Below are positions 7,991 through 17,276 of a DNA stretch of 64,000 bases, piece by piece. The first letter of the stretch is position 1. Every line of letters starts with the position of its first letter. The notes under the pieces were generated by a model. That model had not been told where the DNA came from, searched no databases, and was given only the letters and a program-made list of their open reading frames with translations. Where the stretch lies: contig NZ_BMPM01000006.1 of NCBI RefSeq assembly GCF_014647595.1, positions 124,001 to 188,000 on the forward strand. Reading direction: 5' to 3'. Position numbers and translations under genes: made by a program. The stretch is from Paenarthrobacter histidinolovorans (GTDB taxonomy: Bacteria; Actinomycetota; Actinomycetes; Actinomycetales; Micrococcaceae).

Positions 7991-8296
7991 CTAAACGGGA
8001 GACCAACGGCCGCGGCTGCGGCGCAACACATAGAGGCTGCCGGTCACCGCAACACGCTCGACGGCGTCACGCATCATCGCCGCGGACGTCCGGGCTTCGT
8101 CGTTCTCACCTGGGTAATCGCGGGCGTCCACCATGAAACGAAGGCTGATTTGCGGGACGCCGCCCACGATGTCCAATTGGTTCGCTTCGACGTGGTGACG
8201 GGTTTCCAAGGCTTCGACCGCTGCGGCCATGACGGCCTCCGGTGCGTTGCCCGGTTTGAGGCCAGTGATCTTCAACTTGGTCTGGAACGACGGCAT
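7991..8296 (-). CDS. Hypothetical protein, 101 residues
   Basis: I do not recognise this small protein. It starts MPSFQTKLKITGLKPGNAPE and has predicted alternating strand/helix content (LKITGL; VMAAAVEALETRHHV; QISLRFMVDARDY), with no membrane segment or signal peptide. Its stop codon is one base beyond the end of dedA, so the two are convergent with no spacer. Codon use is like its neighbours, and the composition is typical of a real cytoplasmic protein. Confidence 0.7.
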   Translation of the reverse strand: MPSFQTKLKITGLKPGNAPEAVMAAAVEALETRHHVEANQLDIVGGVPQISLRFMVDARDYPGENDEARTSAAMMRDAVERVAVTGSLYVLRRSRGRWSPV

Positions 8297-8336
8297 CCCA
8301 CCACCCTAACGCTCCCGCACGTCCCACGCTCTTGAA

Positions 8337-8370
8337 CGGATCCCTCCCTCACTGGTGAGGGAGGGATCCG
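8337..8370. terminator. Palindromic terminator downstream of ppc
   Basis: Perfect inverted repeat CGGATCCCTCCCTCAC (8337-8352) and its complement (8355-8370) with a 2-nt centre. It lies 32 nt beyond the ppc stop codon, which reads on the minus strand, and before the start of the small hypothetical gene, so it most likely ends the ppc transcript. Confidence 0.75.
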
Positions 8371-8401
8371 TGCTAGCCCGAGGGATGTGGAAGAGGGTTT
8401 G

Positions 8402-11203
8402 CTAGCCGGTGTTGCGCAGGCCGGCGGCCACACCATTGACGGTGATGAGCATGGCCCGCTGAAGCCGCTCGTCGATCTCGGCGCCGGAAACCGACTCCTC
8501 GCGGACCCGTCGGAGGAGCTCCACCTGCAGGTAACTGATCGGATCCAAGTACTGGTCACGGATTTCCAGGGAGCGCTTCAGCGTGGGCTGCGCGTCCAGC
8601 AGCTCCATCTCGCCGGTGAGCCGCTCCACCTCCGCCACCGTAAGTTCGTACTCGTCACGGATCATGTGGAACAAGCGGTGCAGTTCCCCAGGGACCAGCG
8701 AGGAAACGTAGTGCCCCGCGATCTCCATGTCCGTCTTGGCCAAGGTCATTTCCACGTTCGAAATGACCGACCGGAAGAAGTGCCAACGGTCCATCATTTC
8801 AACGAGTTGTCCGGTGTTCCCGGCCTCGCGGGCAGCCTTCAGCCCGGAGCCCACACCGAACCAGCCCGGGACGATCTGCCGGGACTGCGTCCATCCGAAG
8901 ACCCACGGAATGGCGCGGAGTCCGCCGAGTCCAGCGCCGGAATCCGGACGCTTGGAAGGACGCGATCCGATGTTCAGGGAGCCCAACTGCTCCACCGGCG
9001 TGGAAGCCAGGAAGTAGGCAGGGAGGTCGGGATCGTCAATGAGCTTGCGGTACCGGGCAAACGCGGCGTCGGAGATGGTCTCCATGACGTTGGCGTAGCG
9101 TTCACGCTCATCTTCGGAGGTACGCGGAGTGCGGTGAAGCGCCGAACCCTGCATTACCGCGGCCAGGGACAATTCGAGATTCTCGCGGGCAAGTTCAGGA
9201 AGCGAGTACTTGTCCGAAATTACCTCGCCCTGCTCGGTGAACTTGATTTCCCCTTCGAGGACGCCGTTCGGCTGGGCCATGATGGCGTCGTACGTGGGTC
9301 CGCCACCACGGCCCACGGAACCGCCGCGGCCGTGGAACAAGCGCACCCGAACGCCGTGCTTCGCAGCAATGTCGCGCAGCTTGCGCTGGGTCTTGTGGAT
9401 CTCCCACTGGCTGGTCATCACGCCGGATTCCTTGTTGGAATCCGAGTAGCCGAGCATGACTTCCTGGATGTCGCCGCGCAGACGGACCAGTTCGCGGTAC
9501 GACGGATCGGACAAGAGCTGGTCCACGATCTCCGCCGAGGCACGCAGTTCCTCCACGGTTTCCAGCAGCGGAGCGAAGCCGATCTTGGCGTGGGGCTTGG
9601 CTCCGAAAAGGTCAAACAAACCGGCCTCACGGGCCAGCACAGCGGCAGCCAGCACGTCATCCGCGCCACGGGTCATGGAGATGATGTAGGTTTCCACCAC
9701 GTCCGGGCCGTAGGTGTGCAGTGCTTGGCGGATGCTCCGGAAGACGTCATAGGTGCCATCTGCCGTGCCCTCGAGCTTGATCGGGTGGCCGGAGAGAGGC
9801 CGGCGCGATGCGAGCTCCGCACCGAGAAACGCGAACCGTTCCTCCCGGGTCAGTTCGCCGTAGGGCTTTTCTTCCGTGCCGAGGCGGTCCACGAGCTGTC
9901 CGACGGCGTCATGGTGGTGGTCGGCATGCTCACGGATGTCCAGGGTGGCCAGGTGGAGGCCGAAGGCGGCAATGGCCCGACGGACGCGCGCCAGGGCACC
10001 ATCAGCCACCAGCGCGGCAGAGTGGTTCCGCAAGGAGTCCTCCAGCAAGCCGAACTCTGCCAGGAGCTCGGAGGTGGTGGCGTAGTCGCGGCCCGGTTGG
10101 TGGTGGGTGGAACCGGAAACCCGGCGGCCCGTGTTGATCAGCTTCGCTTTGATGCAGGTCAGTTTGAGCCGGTACGGTTCCTGGGCGTTCAGTTCGAGGA
10201 TTCGCTTATCCAGGCCTGGCAGGTTCTTCAGGTCCTCCGTGATGGAATCAAGCAGCGCCTGGTCGGCACCGAACAAGGCCGTGGAGTTGGACAGGATCGA
10301 AATGAGCTCATCGATCAGGGCAATGCTGATCCGCACCGCATTCTGGTTCTGCAGTTGCAGGATCTCGCGGGTCACCGCAGCCGTAACATTCGGGTTGCCG
10401 TCGCGGTCACCGCCAATCCAGGAACCAAAGCGGAGAGGGGCAGCCGCTGCCGGCAGCTTCACACCGTGTTCCTCGAGGAGTTCCGAGAGATCTGTCAGCA
10501 TCTCCGGCATTGCGTCGGTGAGGATGCTGTTCAAGTAGTAGATGGCATTGCGGGCTTCATCCACAGGGGTGGGGCGCACTTGGCGGAGTTCATCCGTCTG
10601 CCACATCTGGTCGATGATTTCGGCGAGCTGGCGGTCCTGGCGGCGCCTCGCCGAGGTGCCTTCCTCCGTAGCTTCGGCCAGGACATCGGAGAGCTTCCTG
10701 ACCTTGTCCAGCACAGAACGCCGCGAAGCCTCCGTGGGGTGGGCCGTGAAGATGGGACGCACATCGAGTTCGTTGATGACATCCTGGAGAACTTGCGGAC
10801 CTGCCTGCCCGGCGATCTCGGACACGGCCTTGGCCAGCCAGCCGTCCTTCTCCTGGCGGGTCCGGAGTCCACGGACGCGGTGCACTTGCTCGGCTGCGTT
10901 GCTGAGGTGGAAGTAGAACGCAAAGGCGCGGACCAGATCCGTCGCCTGGTCCAGTGGCAGGGAGGCGAGCAACTCGCGGACCTGGGCCACGACGTCGTGC
11001 GCGCTCCAAGGGCCCGTAGCATCCGCGCCGCCCCGTGCGGCTTCCTTTGATTCCTTGGTCAGCAGACGCACCTGCTCCACAAGCTGGAGCAGTTCCGGAC
11101 CGTGCTGCCGAACCAGCGACTCCCCCAGAAGAGTCGAAACGCGACGCACATCGGCCCGCAGTTCTGCAGCGAGATCGGTGTCTTGATGGGCAGTGTGAAC
11201 CAT
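8402..11203 (-). CDS. ppc: Phosphoenolpyruvate carboxylase
   Basis: This 933-residue enzyme carboxylates PEP with bicarbonate to oxaloacetate, the main anaplerotic reaction of many actinobacteria. Diagnostic motifs are present: [14 protein letters not shown] (about residue 150, catalytic histidine), the metal/bicarbonate-site region [16 protein letters not shown], the phosphate loop [14 protein letters not shown] and the C-terminal NTG that binds allosteric/catalytic groups. Length is full for the family (880-970). The start at 11203 has an upstream AAGG. It is monocistronic with a palindromic terminator at 8337-8370. It complements the glyoxylate shunt genes 45 kb away in supplying C4 acids. 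Confidence 0.98.
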   Translation of the reverse strand: MVHTAHQDTDLAAELRADVRRVSTLLGESLVRQHGPELLQLVEQVRLLTKESKEAARGGADATGPWSAHDVVAQVRELLASLPLDQATDLVRAFAFYFHLSNAAEQVHRVRGLRTRQEKDGWLAKAVSEIAGQAGPQVLQDVINELDVRPIFTAHPTEASRRSVLDKVRKLSDVLAEATEEGTSARRRQDRQLAEIIDQMWQTDELRQVRPTPVDEARNAIYYLNSILTDAMPEMLTDLSELLEEHGVKLPAAAAPLRFGSWIGGDRDGNPNVTAAVTREILQLQNQNAVRISIALIDELISILSNSTALFGADQALLDSITEDLKNLPGLDKRILELNAQEPYRLKLTCIKAKLINTGRRVSGSTHHQPGRDYATTSELLAEFGLLEDSLRNHSAALVADGALARVRRAIAAFGLHLATLDIREHADHHHDAVGQLVDRLGTEEKPYGELTREERFAFLGAELASRRPLSGHPIKLEGTADGTYDVFRSIRQALHTYGPDVVETYIISMTRGADDVLAAAVLAREAGLFDLFGAKPHAKIGFAPLLETVEELRASAEIVDQLLSDPSYRELVRLRGDIQEVMLGYSDSNKESGVMTSQWEIHKTQRKLRDIAAKHGVRVRLFHGRGGSVGRGGGPTYDAIMAQPNGVLEGEIKFTEQGEVISDKYSLPELARENLELSLAAVMQGSALHRTPRTSEDERERYANVMETISDAAFARYRKLIDDPDLPAYFLASTPVEQLGSLNIGSRPSKRPDSGAGLGGLRAIPWVFGWTQSRQIVPGWFGVGSGLKAAREAGNTGQLVEMMDRWHFFRSVISNVEMTLAKTDMEIAGHYVSSLVPGELHRLFHMIRDEYELTVAEVERLTGEMELLDAQPTLKRSLEIRDQYLDPISYLQVELLRRVREESVSGAEIDERLQRAMLITVNGVAAGLRNTG

Positions 11204-11328
11204 GGATGCATACCTTCGGGATCAGTTGTGGCCCGTACACTGCGCTGGATACTGTGAGCCGGATTACTGGTGTTTCCTACGGGATCTTACCCGGACACAA
11301 CCCCAGCAAAGAATGCGTCTCAGAATTT

Positions 11329-11351
11329 GGCGCGGGCTTTTCGATCGCGCC
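11329..11351 (-). terminator. Possible terminator of the sigma/PIG-L/ATP-grasp/GT2 operon
   Basis: Short hairpin GGCGCG / CGCGCC with an 11-nt loop immediately beyond the glycosyltransferase stop codon at 11360. No clear U-tract follows on the minus strand. The remaining 11204-11328 should hold the ppc promoter, which I could not define. Confidence 0.35.
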
Positions 11352-11359
11352 GTAACGGT

Positions 11360-12619
11360 TTAACGGCCGGGCTCTGTTGCGCCCGCCGATATGACACCGG
11401 TTCGTTCCAACTTGTTCCAGCGGGCCGGACTGCCCCTGGCTTCCTTCACGATGGCACTTGCCAGGGCCAGCCCGACAAACACGGAATAGAGGGGCCACAA
11501 CGGCAGCGTCCAAAGGAACCGAAGATCCCGCCAAGAGCGGTTCAGACCCACGGCAAAAATGACCAGGACAAGGGAGATAAACAGTCCCAACCATCCCAAA
11601 AGGGCCAAGGCTTCGGCCTTGAGAGGGCCACGGCCTGCGAGGTACAGGAAGGGCAGGACGGAGAGGACCGCCAACTGCAGGATTGGGATGACCACCATGG
11701 TGATGGAGTTGAAGACCAGGAAAATGCCGAATAACCCATACTGGCGCCGCCCGAGCATGCCCAAGTGTCGTCGGAGCGTCTGGAGCAGCCCGCGCGCCCA
11801 CCGCACTCGTTGCCGCCACAGACCGCCGGGAGTTGAAGGGGATTCCGCGTAGACCAGCGCCCTGGGTTGAAAGCGGACACGGTAGCCCGCCCGGTAGATG
11901 CGCCAGGTCAGTTCGAGGTCTTCGCCGAGCGTCTCTTCATCGAAGCCTCCCATCTGCTGCACCAATTCGCTGCGAAACGCCCCAATGTTCCCCGAAACAA
12001 TAGGCAGGCAATGAAGCAGGGACAGCGCCCGCCGCACCAGTCCTGTCCCAACGTGACTCAGGATCGCCAACATCATCGTTTGCAGTCGGTCCAGGTTCAC
12101 AGGACGGTCATCACCGCAAACGGCACCTATGTCCGGATGGTCAAACCCGTCCAGCATGAACGTGAGGGTGTCCGGGGCGAAAATGCCATCAGCATCCACG
12201 AACATGAGAATGTCCCCGCGCGCTGCAGAGATGCCCAGGTTAAGGGCAGCACCCTTTCCGGCGTTGGACTGGGACAGGAAACGTACGCGGACGTGCTGGT
12301 CCGCGAGACCGGACATGATGGCGGCCGTTGAATCCGTGGAACCGTCATCCACCAGGATCACCTCAAGCTTCCGGTAGCGGCTGGCCAGAATCGACTCCAC
12401 GCATTTGCAAATGACGACCGCCTCGTTGTACCCGGGAACGATAATCGATACCAACGGTTGACTGCTGACGATGGAATAGCGGTGCCGGGCTGGTTTTGAC
12501 CGGTCAATCCACTCGAAATAGAAGGCCAAAGGCACGTACACAATCTTCACCCCGCCAAAGCCGAGGATCATCGCCCCTGAAAATTGGACAAATGCCAAAG
12601 CCACGTCCAGTAAAGTCAC
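11360..12619 (-). CDS. Membrane family 2 glycosyltransferase (PgaC/NodC-like)
   Basis: This 419-residue processive-type GT2 protein has an N-terminal membrane helix (residues 8-35), a cytoplasmic catalytic domain and at least three C-terminal helices (about 297-327, 336-358, 370-390). Catalytic motifs are complete: VDDGS (90-94), the metal-binding DAD (142-144), GED (232-234) and the QRVRW acceptor/product motif (270-274), the pattern of hyaluronan, chitin-oligosaccharide and poly-N-acetylglucosamine synthases. It probably polymerises or transfers a hexosamine at the membrane. It overlaps the ATP-grasp gene by 4 nt (ATGA-type coupling) and is last in the operon. The sugar is inferred from motif type only. 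Confidence 0.9.
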   Translation of the reverse strand: MTLLDVALAFVQFSGAMILGFGGVKIVYVPLAFYFEWIDRSKPARHRYSIVSSQPLVSIIVPGYNEAVVICKCVESILASRYRKLEVILVDDGSTDSTAAIMSGLADQHVRVRFLSQSNAGKGAALNLGISAARGDILMFVDADGIFAPDTLTFMLDGFDHPDIGAVCGDDRPVNLDRLQTMMLAILSHVGTGLVRRALSLLHCLPIVSGNIGAFRSELVQQMGGFDEETLGEDLELTWRIYRAGYRVRFQPRALVYAESPSTPGGLWRQRVRWARGLLQTLRRHLGMLGRRQYGLFGIFLVFNSITMVVIPILQLAVLSVLPFLYLAGRGPLKAEALALLGWLGLFISLVLVIFAVGLNRSWRDLRFLWTLPLWPLYSVFVGLALASAIVKEARGSPARWNKLERTGVISAGATEPGR

Positions 12620-13536
12620 ACAGCCCCTCCCAGCACCTGCCTGGCAGCGTACGGCCTCATGGCGTGAAGCAGGAGCTCCGGGGCATGGGCGCTGTTGGCA
12701 CCGAAACGTGCGTTGATTTCCAAGACCACAGGCTGTCCGTCAGCCATGCGCCGGATGTCGATATCGACGGCGTTGGTCAGGCCCAACGCTTCAGCCGCTG
12801 CCATCGCGGTCCTGGCCACATCGGATGCCGCAGGCGGTCCCAATCTTTTGACCGAGACCGCGTTGCCCCAGCTTCCGTGCCTGAGTTCGGTTTTCTCCAG
12901 CACCACTACAAGGTTGTCGTCGTCTCCTGCTGCACCGCGATAAACCACTGGTGCGTATTCGGTTCCGGTTGCGAATCGTTGGACCAGCCAGGAGTCGTCC
13001 AGGGAACGCCAGACACGTTCGGCGTTCCGGCCGCCGTCGGTATGTCTTTCCAGAACCTGCACTCCCCGGCCACCACGGGAGACCCGTGGCTTGACGACGA
13101 GCCAGCCTCCCATCCTGGCCATGGCCTCGTTCACGGAGCTGAAATCCCCCGGCAACCCGAAGTCCGGCACTGGAACACCGGCATTGTCGAGACATTTCAT
13201 GGTGAGGTATTTGTCGTTCGCAATGGAGACAGGCGCGGGATCCGCGATCAGCACATCCACCCCTGGAGCAAACCCTTCGCGGGCCAAGGACGCCGCCACC
13301 AACTCCTCACTCACGGTCGGAATGACGAGTTCAAGGCCATGGGCGGCCACGAGTCCCCGCAATTCCCACAAATAGCCTGGCGCATTCACAGGCGAAACAA
13401 CTGCCACCGCGTTCGCACACGACGCGTGGACCTGGCGCATATCAACGCCCAGAACCCAATGTCCATGCTCCATCAGCTGATGTGACAACGAGAGTCCGGC
13501 CGGTCCTCCAACGCCTGTGACCAATACCCGCGCCAT
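12616..13536 (-). CDS. ATP-grasp domain ligase (PylC/CPSase-like)
   Basis: This 306-residue protein starts with a Rossmann-like pre-ATP-grasp domain (MARVLVTGVGGPAGLSLS) followed by the ATP-grasp fold: NDKYLTMKCLDNAGVPVPD (about 108-126), WLVVKPRVSRGGRGVQVL (P-loop-like lid, about 145) and the metal-binding VVLEINARFGANSAHAPEL (about 270-288). The family joins a carboxylate (activated as acyl phosphate) to an amine. It overlaps the deacetylase upstream by one base and the glycosyltransferase downstream by four, so the three products are made together. The natural substrate is unknown; amidating an amino sugar exposed by the deacetylase is a reasonable guess. Confidence 0.88.
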   Translation of the reverse strand: MARVLVTGVGGPAGLSLSHQLMEHGHWVLGVDMRQVHASCANAVAVVSPVNAPGYLWELRGLVAAHGLELVIPTVSEELVAASLAREGFAPGVDVLIADPAPVSIANDKYLTMKCLDNAGVPVPDFGLPGDFSSVNEAMARMGGWLVVKPRVSRGGRGVQVLERHTDGGRNAERVWRSLDDSWLVQRFATGTEYAPVVYRGAAGDDDNLVVVLEKTELRHGSWGNAVSVKRLGPPAASDVARTAMAAAEALGLTNAVDIDIRRMADGQPVVLEINARFGANSAHAPELLLHAMRPYAARQVLGGAV

Positions 13537-14450
13537 CAGAACTCCCCCACGGCCGAACCCAGCAAGCGAACAGGCTCAAAACCCTCGGCGTACGAGGTCT
13601 TCACCTGCGAACCCCTGAAAGCCGCGAGGCTGCGGACCCTTTCCGCGCTCATGTACGGCTTTCCTTTTTGGTTCCGGTGCAGGGCAACAGCATGGATCTT
13701 CACATCCACGTACCCGGCAATATCCACGAACACACTCGGGTCGAATTGCCGGGTTGACGAAGGACTCTCAAAACACAGGATGGAAGAGTGGCGGCGGGCT
13801 GCCCGCATGGTTGCGTTATGCACGGCTTGATGGTCCTGGTGGTAGTCGTTGGAGGAATGGGTCATGACAACGTCCGGCCGGAATTCGTTCATGAATACCT
13901 CAATCGCCTGCGTCATCTCCTGCCCGCACCCTGACAGGTTGGTGTCATGGAAATCCAGGACCTGGACTGCGGATACGCCCATGAAATCCGAGCCTGCCGC
14001 GGCTTCAACCCTGCGGACGGCGCTGTTCCCACCTTTGCTCCCGGAGCTCATCACCATGGTCCGGACCTCGTGGCCGGCATCGGCCAGTTTCGCCAGGGTG
14101 GCACCGCACGCCAACTCGAGGTCATCAGGATGAGCCCCTATGGCAAGGATCCGCCGGGGCTGCTTGGCCATTCCCGGTCCGACGCGGAGGGACGGCACCA
14201 CAATGCAGGCACCGATCAAACCCGCTCCCACGGACAACCCTGCGTTTTCAAGCCACGGACGGTGCTCGGGCACCACCATCCAAGCTCCCAAAAGGAGCAG
14301 TAGAAGCGTGCCCGAGCCGACCAGGGCCCACTGAAGACGATCCGCCTTGCTGAACTTGCGGACGCACCAGCTGCGGCCTGCCGGGGTGGCGGCCCAAAAG
14401 GACACCAGTCCGCCCAGCAGGCAAGCAGCGGTGAAGAAAGAGGCCTTCAT
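13536..14450 (-). CDS. PIG-L family deacetylase with N-terminal membrane anchor
   Basis: This 304-residue protein couples three hydrophobic segments (about residues 5-22, 40-60 and 70-90) to a C-terminal PIG-L/LmbE deacetylase domain. Zinc motifs are AHPDDLE (106-112) and HQDHQAVH (204-211). Relatives remove N-acetyl groups from GlcNAc conjugates (MshB, BshB, PIG-L). The start at 14450 follows a GGGGGAA ribosome-binding site; an in-frame upstream ATG at 14549 lacks support. The gene follows the sigma-factor gene by 108 bp and overlaps the ATP-grasp gene by one base. A membrane anchor is unusual for this family and places the reaction at the membrane. Confidence 0.88.
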   Translation of the reverse strand: MKASFFTAACLLGGLVSFWAATPAGRSWCVRKFSKADRLQWALVGSGTLLLLLLGAWMVVPEHRPWLENAGLSVGAGLIGACIVVPSLRVGPGMAKQPRRILAIGAHPDDLELACGATLAKLADAGHEVRTMVMSSGSKGGNSAVRRVEAAAGSDFMGVSAVQVLDFHDTNLSGCGQEMTQAIEVFMNEFRPDVVMTHSSNDYHQDHQAVHNATMRAARRHSSILCFESPSSTRQFDPSVFVDIAGYVDVKIHAVALHRNQKGKPYMSAERVRSLAAFRGSQVKTSYAEGFEPVRLLGSAVGEF

Positions 14451-14558
14451 ATTTCCCCCAGATCGCATGGAACAAGCGCGGCGCCCATCTCCGGCACCGC
14501 CGTAAAGGTAGTGGTCGGAGGAAAAGCTTCGTGACGCTGTCCGGGGCAATTGCCGGGC

Positions 14559-16109
14559 TCAGTACGCGCAGGCAAAGTTGCCCGTGACCAGCCCGGTGCC
14601 GCTGAATGAGTATCTGAGTATCCCGCTCCCTTTGGAATCCTTTGGCGCGTCTACACGGAAGTGAAGGTCGCTCCGCTGGACCGAATTCGTGACACAGGAC
14701 ACTGCGTTGGAACCTTGCCCCGAACATGACCAACCAGCAGGAGCCACAACAGACCTCGCTTCAATGGGGACATCATTTTCCACCGCAAGGACAACTTTTC
14801 CCTGTCCCAACGGGCGGTCTCCGGATGCGGTGAAGGCTATGTCCCAGGTTGAAACGTTGGAACTCTTTCCACCGCTTCGAGTCGTCGTCGTAACCCGCTT
14901 GGCTGAACCGCTGACGGCGGCCAGCGACGTCGAGGGGGACTTCCGTGCGGTGGTGGTGGACGGCGAGGGCACGGGAACAGGCACGGGCTCCTGTACGGGA
15001 GGAGTCTCCGGCAAAGGGGCCTGCTCCGCGGGAGAAGAGGCAGCGGGGGCAGGCATGGCCGGTGTGGGCTCGGCGGTGGGTGTTGGCGAAGCAGGCGATG
15101 GCCTGGTGTCAACCTGCACCGCACCGGTTTCCACGGCCTTCGGCTCCATGGACGCATCCGGGGAAAGGAGGTCGACGATTCCTACGGCACCCAAGACCAA
15201 TCCAACAGCGGCAGCCGTGGTGAGGGCCATAACGGCGGGCTGTGCGAGGGCGGGCACGGCAAGGAAACCCTTGACCGGCAGAATTCCGCCCAGTACCCCA
15301 AGACCGGCACCTTTTCCCACCCACGCGGCGAGTGGGATTCCCGTGATCATGGGCAGAAGGATGGCACGCATGGTTCCCTGGACGTCCTCCAGTTCAGCGA
15401 GGGCGGCTGTGCACTTTGCGCAACTTTGCAGGTGCCCGCGGACCTTTCGCTCAGCACCACTGGAGAGACCTCCCCGGATGAAGTAGCCAAGTTTATTGCC
15501 AAATTCTGCGCAGTTCTCATCAGATTGGTCGGCAAGGTGGTACTGCAGGTACTGTCTCCGCAGCCCTTCGCGGGCGCGCACAGCCAAGGCGGAGACGGCG
15601 TTCGCCGACACTCCGAGGATCGGAGCAACAGCCGCCGGTTTCATTCGTTCAACGTCCAGGTACCACAGGACAGCCTGCCACCGTTCCGGCAGGGATCGGA
15701 ACGCTCGAGCGACCGTGTTCGACTCAAATGCCTGAACGGCGGCATCAGGCTCAGTCATGGTGTTGTCCAGCACGGACTCATCCCCGCTGGGAAGCACTTT
15801 GCTGCTTTTCCGATTCTGCTGGTGCGACAACCTGGTCACTGTGGACAACAGGTACGCGCGGAAAAAAGTATCGGGCCCCTTGCCGGCCACCAAGCTCCGC
15901 AGAACCGACTGGAAGGCCTCCGCTACGACATCTTCAGCATCGCTCGGATTGTCCACATTGCGCTTGGCTACCGTGGAGGCCATGGATACGTGACGCTCAT
16001 AAAGGTGGTCGAATGCCGATAGGTCCCCGCTGCGGACCAACTCAATCAGATGCCCATCATCGCTGACTTCGCGGTTGGATTTGTTGCTCGAGCGTGACCG
16101 CCGTGCCAT
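14559..16109 (-). CDS. ECF sigma factor fused to zinc-finger anti-sigma, TM and extracellular domains
   Basis: This 516-residue protein combines sigma region 2 (about 25-95, ERHVSMASTVAKRNVDNPSDAEDVVAEAF in pieces) and region 4 (about 130-185, PERWQAVLWYLDVERM; LGVSANAVSALAVRAREGL) with an anti-sigma zinc finger HLQSCAKC (H226, C230, C233). A transmembrane helix (about 292-314) follows, then a Pro/Ser/Thr-rich extracytoplasmic linker (about 335-400) and a C-terminal beta-rich domain like DUF11 with cysteines C462, C472 and C514. Known ECF groups with fused C-terminal anti-sigma modules (such as ECF52) have this layout; release of the sigma part presumably needs signal-dependent change or proteolysis. 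It heads the operon with the PIG-L, ATP-grasp and GT2 genes. Confidence 0.92.
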   Translation of the reverse strand: MARRSRSSNKSNREVSDDGHLIELVRSGDLSAFDHLYERHVSMASTVAKRNVDNPSDAEDVVAEAFQSVLRSLVAGKGPDTFFRAYLLSTVTRLSHQQNRKSSKVLPSGDESVLDNTMTEPDAAVQAFESNTVARAFRSLPERWQAVLWYLDVERMKPAAVAPILGVSANAVSALAVRAREGLRRQYLQYHLADQSDENCAEFGNKLGYFIRGGLSSGAERKVRGHLQSCAKCTAALAELEDVQGTMRAILLPMITGIPLAAWVGKGAGLGVLGGILPVKGFLAVPALAQPAVMALTTAAAVGLVLGAVGIVDLLSPDASMEPKAVETGAVQVDTRPSPASPTPTAEPTPAMPAPAASSPAEQAPLPETPPVQEPVPVPVPSPSTTTARKSPSTSLAAVSGSAKRVTTTTRSGGKSSNVSTWDIAFTASGDRPLGQGKVVLAVENDVPIEARSVVAPAGWSCSGQGSNAVSCVTNSVQRSDLHFRVDAPKDSKGSGILRYSFSGTGLVTGNFACAY

Positions 16110-16475
16110 CTTAGCGCCCCCAAAACGTATTGAACCCTGCCCATATACATGCAGTGCGACGTAACTCCGGGTCGTGACGCGAATTTGTACACAATGTTTA
16201 CCAACGTTCCGCGCCGGGTAGTTTCGTCACGAATTGCCTGTGAGGGGCACTGGTTCGGTATGACATCGTTCCGCACAAAATCACAGGGGGAATGCACCTT
16301 TGCGCGGCACCTTTTGCTACGCAGATGGCAGAGCACCAGCTACCAAGCCGGTTGGCGTTTCCGTTCGGATTGGTTCCAACCGGAAGTCCGCCCGGTGGTG
16401 ACATCCCTCGCCGCAAACGCTTCGGTTCCGGCAACGACCGCTTGGTCGCTGGGTGCCGCCAGGGCAAGGAACGGC
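16110..16475. other. Divergent intergenic region (366 bp)
   Basis: This stretch separates the sigma-fusion operon (minus) from the GGDEF-like gene (plus). It is visibly richer in A and T near 16180-16215 and contains TTGTACACAATG at 16184-16195. I could not define a convincing ECF-type -35/-10 pair, but any autoregulated sigma promoter should lie here. No credible coding sequence is seen. Confidence 0.5.
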
Positions 16476-17033
16476 GTGAGCATCGGCGAGACCATGACGG
16501 ATTTCAGGGCCCTCTTCACGGCCGCCGAGCAATCCCTGGACGTCGACGCTCTCCAATCACTGGCCGAAGGCTGGGCAGACGTAGCCGAGACGGCGCCGCC
16601 CATTTCCTGCACCGATGTCTACACGGGTCTGGCCAGCAAAGCCCACTTTCAGCGCCGGATCCATGAAGTGTCGGGAATTGCCACGGGATGTCAGCGGGCG
16701 CATGCACTGGCCGTCATTTCGGTGCCCAATCCGCAGGAAAGCCGCAGCCATCGGTGGACCCTGTTGGCCCTCATCGGGGACGTCGTCAAGGCCCAACTGA
16801 GTGGAACTGAGGCTACTGCGATGTACCTGGACTCCGCGGTCCATGTGCTCTTTCCGCTCAGCGAAGGCAATCTGGCCCGGTTATCGCAATGCAAAACAGC
16901 CATAGAGGCTGTGGGCGATGGCGCACTCAGCCCGGCACGCCTGGACTTCCATCCTCTGGCAGGCGGCACAGCGGCGGTATCAACAGCCGCAACGATCAAA
17001 GCCCCGGTGCTTCCCTTCTTCGAATCGAACTAA
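16476..17033 (+). CDS. Degenerate GGDEF-like protein, function unknown
   Basis: The 185-residue protein contains CTDVYTGLASKAHFQRRIHE (about residues 47-66), which resembles the DxLTGLxNRxxFxxxL entry of GGDEF domains, but no GG(D/E)EF active-site signature follows, so diguanylate cyclase activity is not expected. The rest (HALAVISVPNP, WTLLALIGDVVKAQLSGTEATAMY) keeps the strand-helix pattern of the fold with a YLDSAVHVLFP segment. The GTG start at 16476 has AAGGA five bases upstream; ATG 16494 is the alternative. It is divergent from the sigma-fusion operon and may be a sensor or scaffold; this is a guess. Confidence 0.6.
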   Translation: MSIGETMTDFRALFTAAEQSLDVDALQSLAEGWADVAETAPPISCTDVYTGLASKAHFQRRIHEVSGIATGCQRAHALAVISVPNPQESRSHRWTLLALIGDVVKAQLSGTEATAMYLDSAVHVLFPLSEGNLARLSQCKTAIEAVGDGALSPARLDFHPLAGGTAAVSTAATIKAPVLPFFESN

Positions 17034-17126
17034 AACCTGGGCCAATCGCGTCATGAAATGCAGTGTTCCAGCACTGAGCCTCTGACGGATCGTTCCCGGT
17101 GCTCTCCGGGGACCGACCATCAAACG

Positions 17127-17165
17127 CGGCTCGCGCTGGCATGGGTTGGGGGCCAGCGCGAGCCG
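17127..17165 (+). terminator. Intrinsic hairpin downstream of the GGDEF-like gene
   Basis: Perfect 14-bp arms CGGCTCGCGCTGGC (17127-17140) and its complement (17152-17165) with an 11-nt loop. It lies between two plus-strand genes, 94 nt after the first, and probably terminates it; the U-tract is poor. Confidence 0.65.
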
Positions 17166-17276
17166 TTCCACACTGCCAAGTGCACGCCGCCGGTTCCAGG
17201 ACTTCGGGGAATGCTGCAGGCCGGTGCATGGTTGAGGACAGTGCAACAAGGCACCACCCCCAAGCCAAGGAGAGCC

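Noticed and set aside
8387..11050. Very long open frame (887 codons) on the plus strand opposite ppc
   Set aside because: It is the antisense shadow of a clear, full-length PEP carboxylase; its translation has no recognisable domain and is rich in His/Gln/Arg as expected from GC-rich complementary codons.
11360..14450. The PIG-L/ATP-grasp/GT2 genes as a mycothiol pathway
   Set aside because: The glycosyltransferase is a membrane GT2 of NodC type rather than an MshA-like GT4, the ligase is ATP-grasp rather than a cysteinyl-tRNA synthetase-like MshC, and the deacetylase is membrane-anchored.
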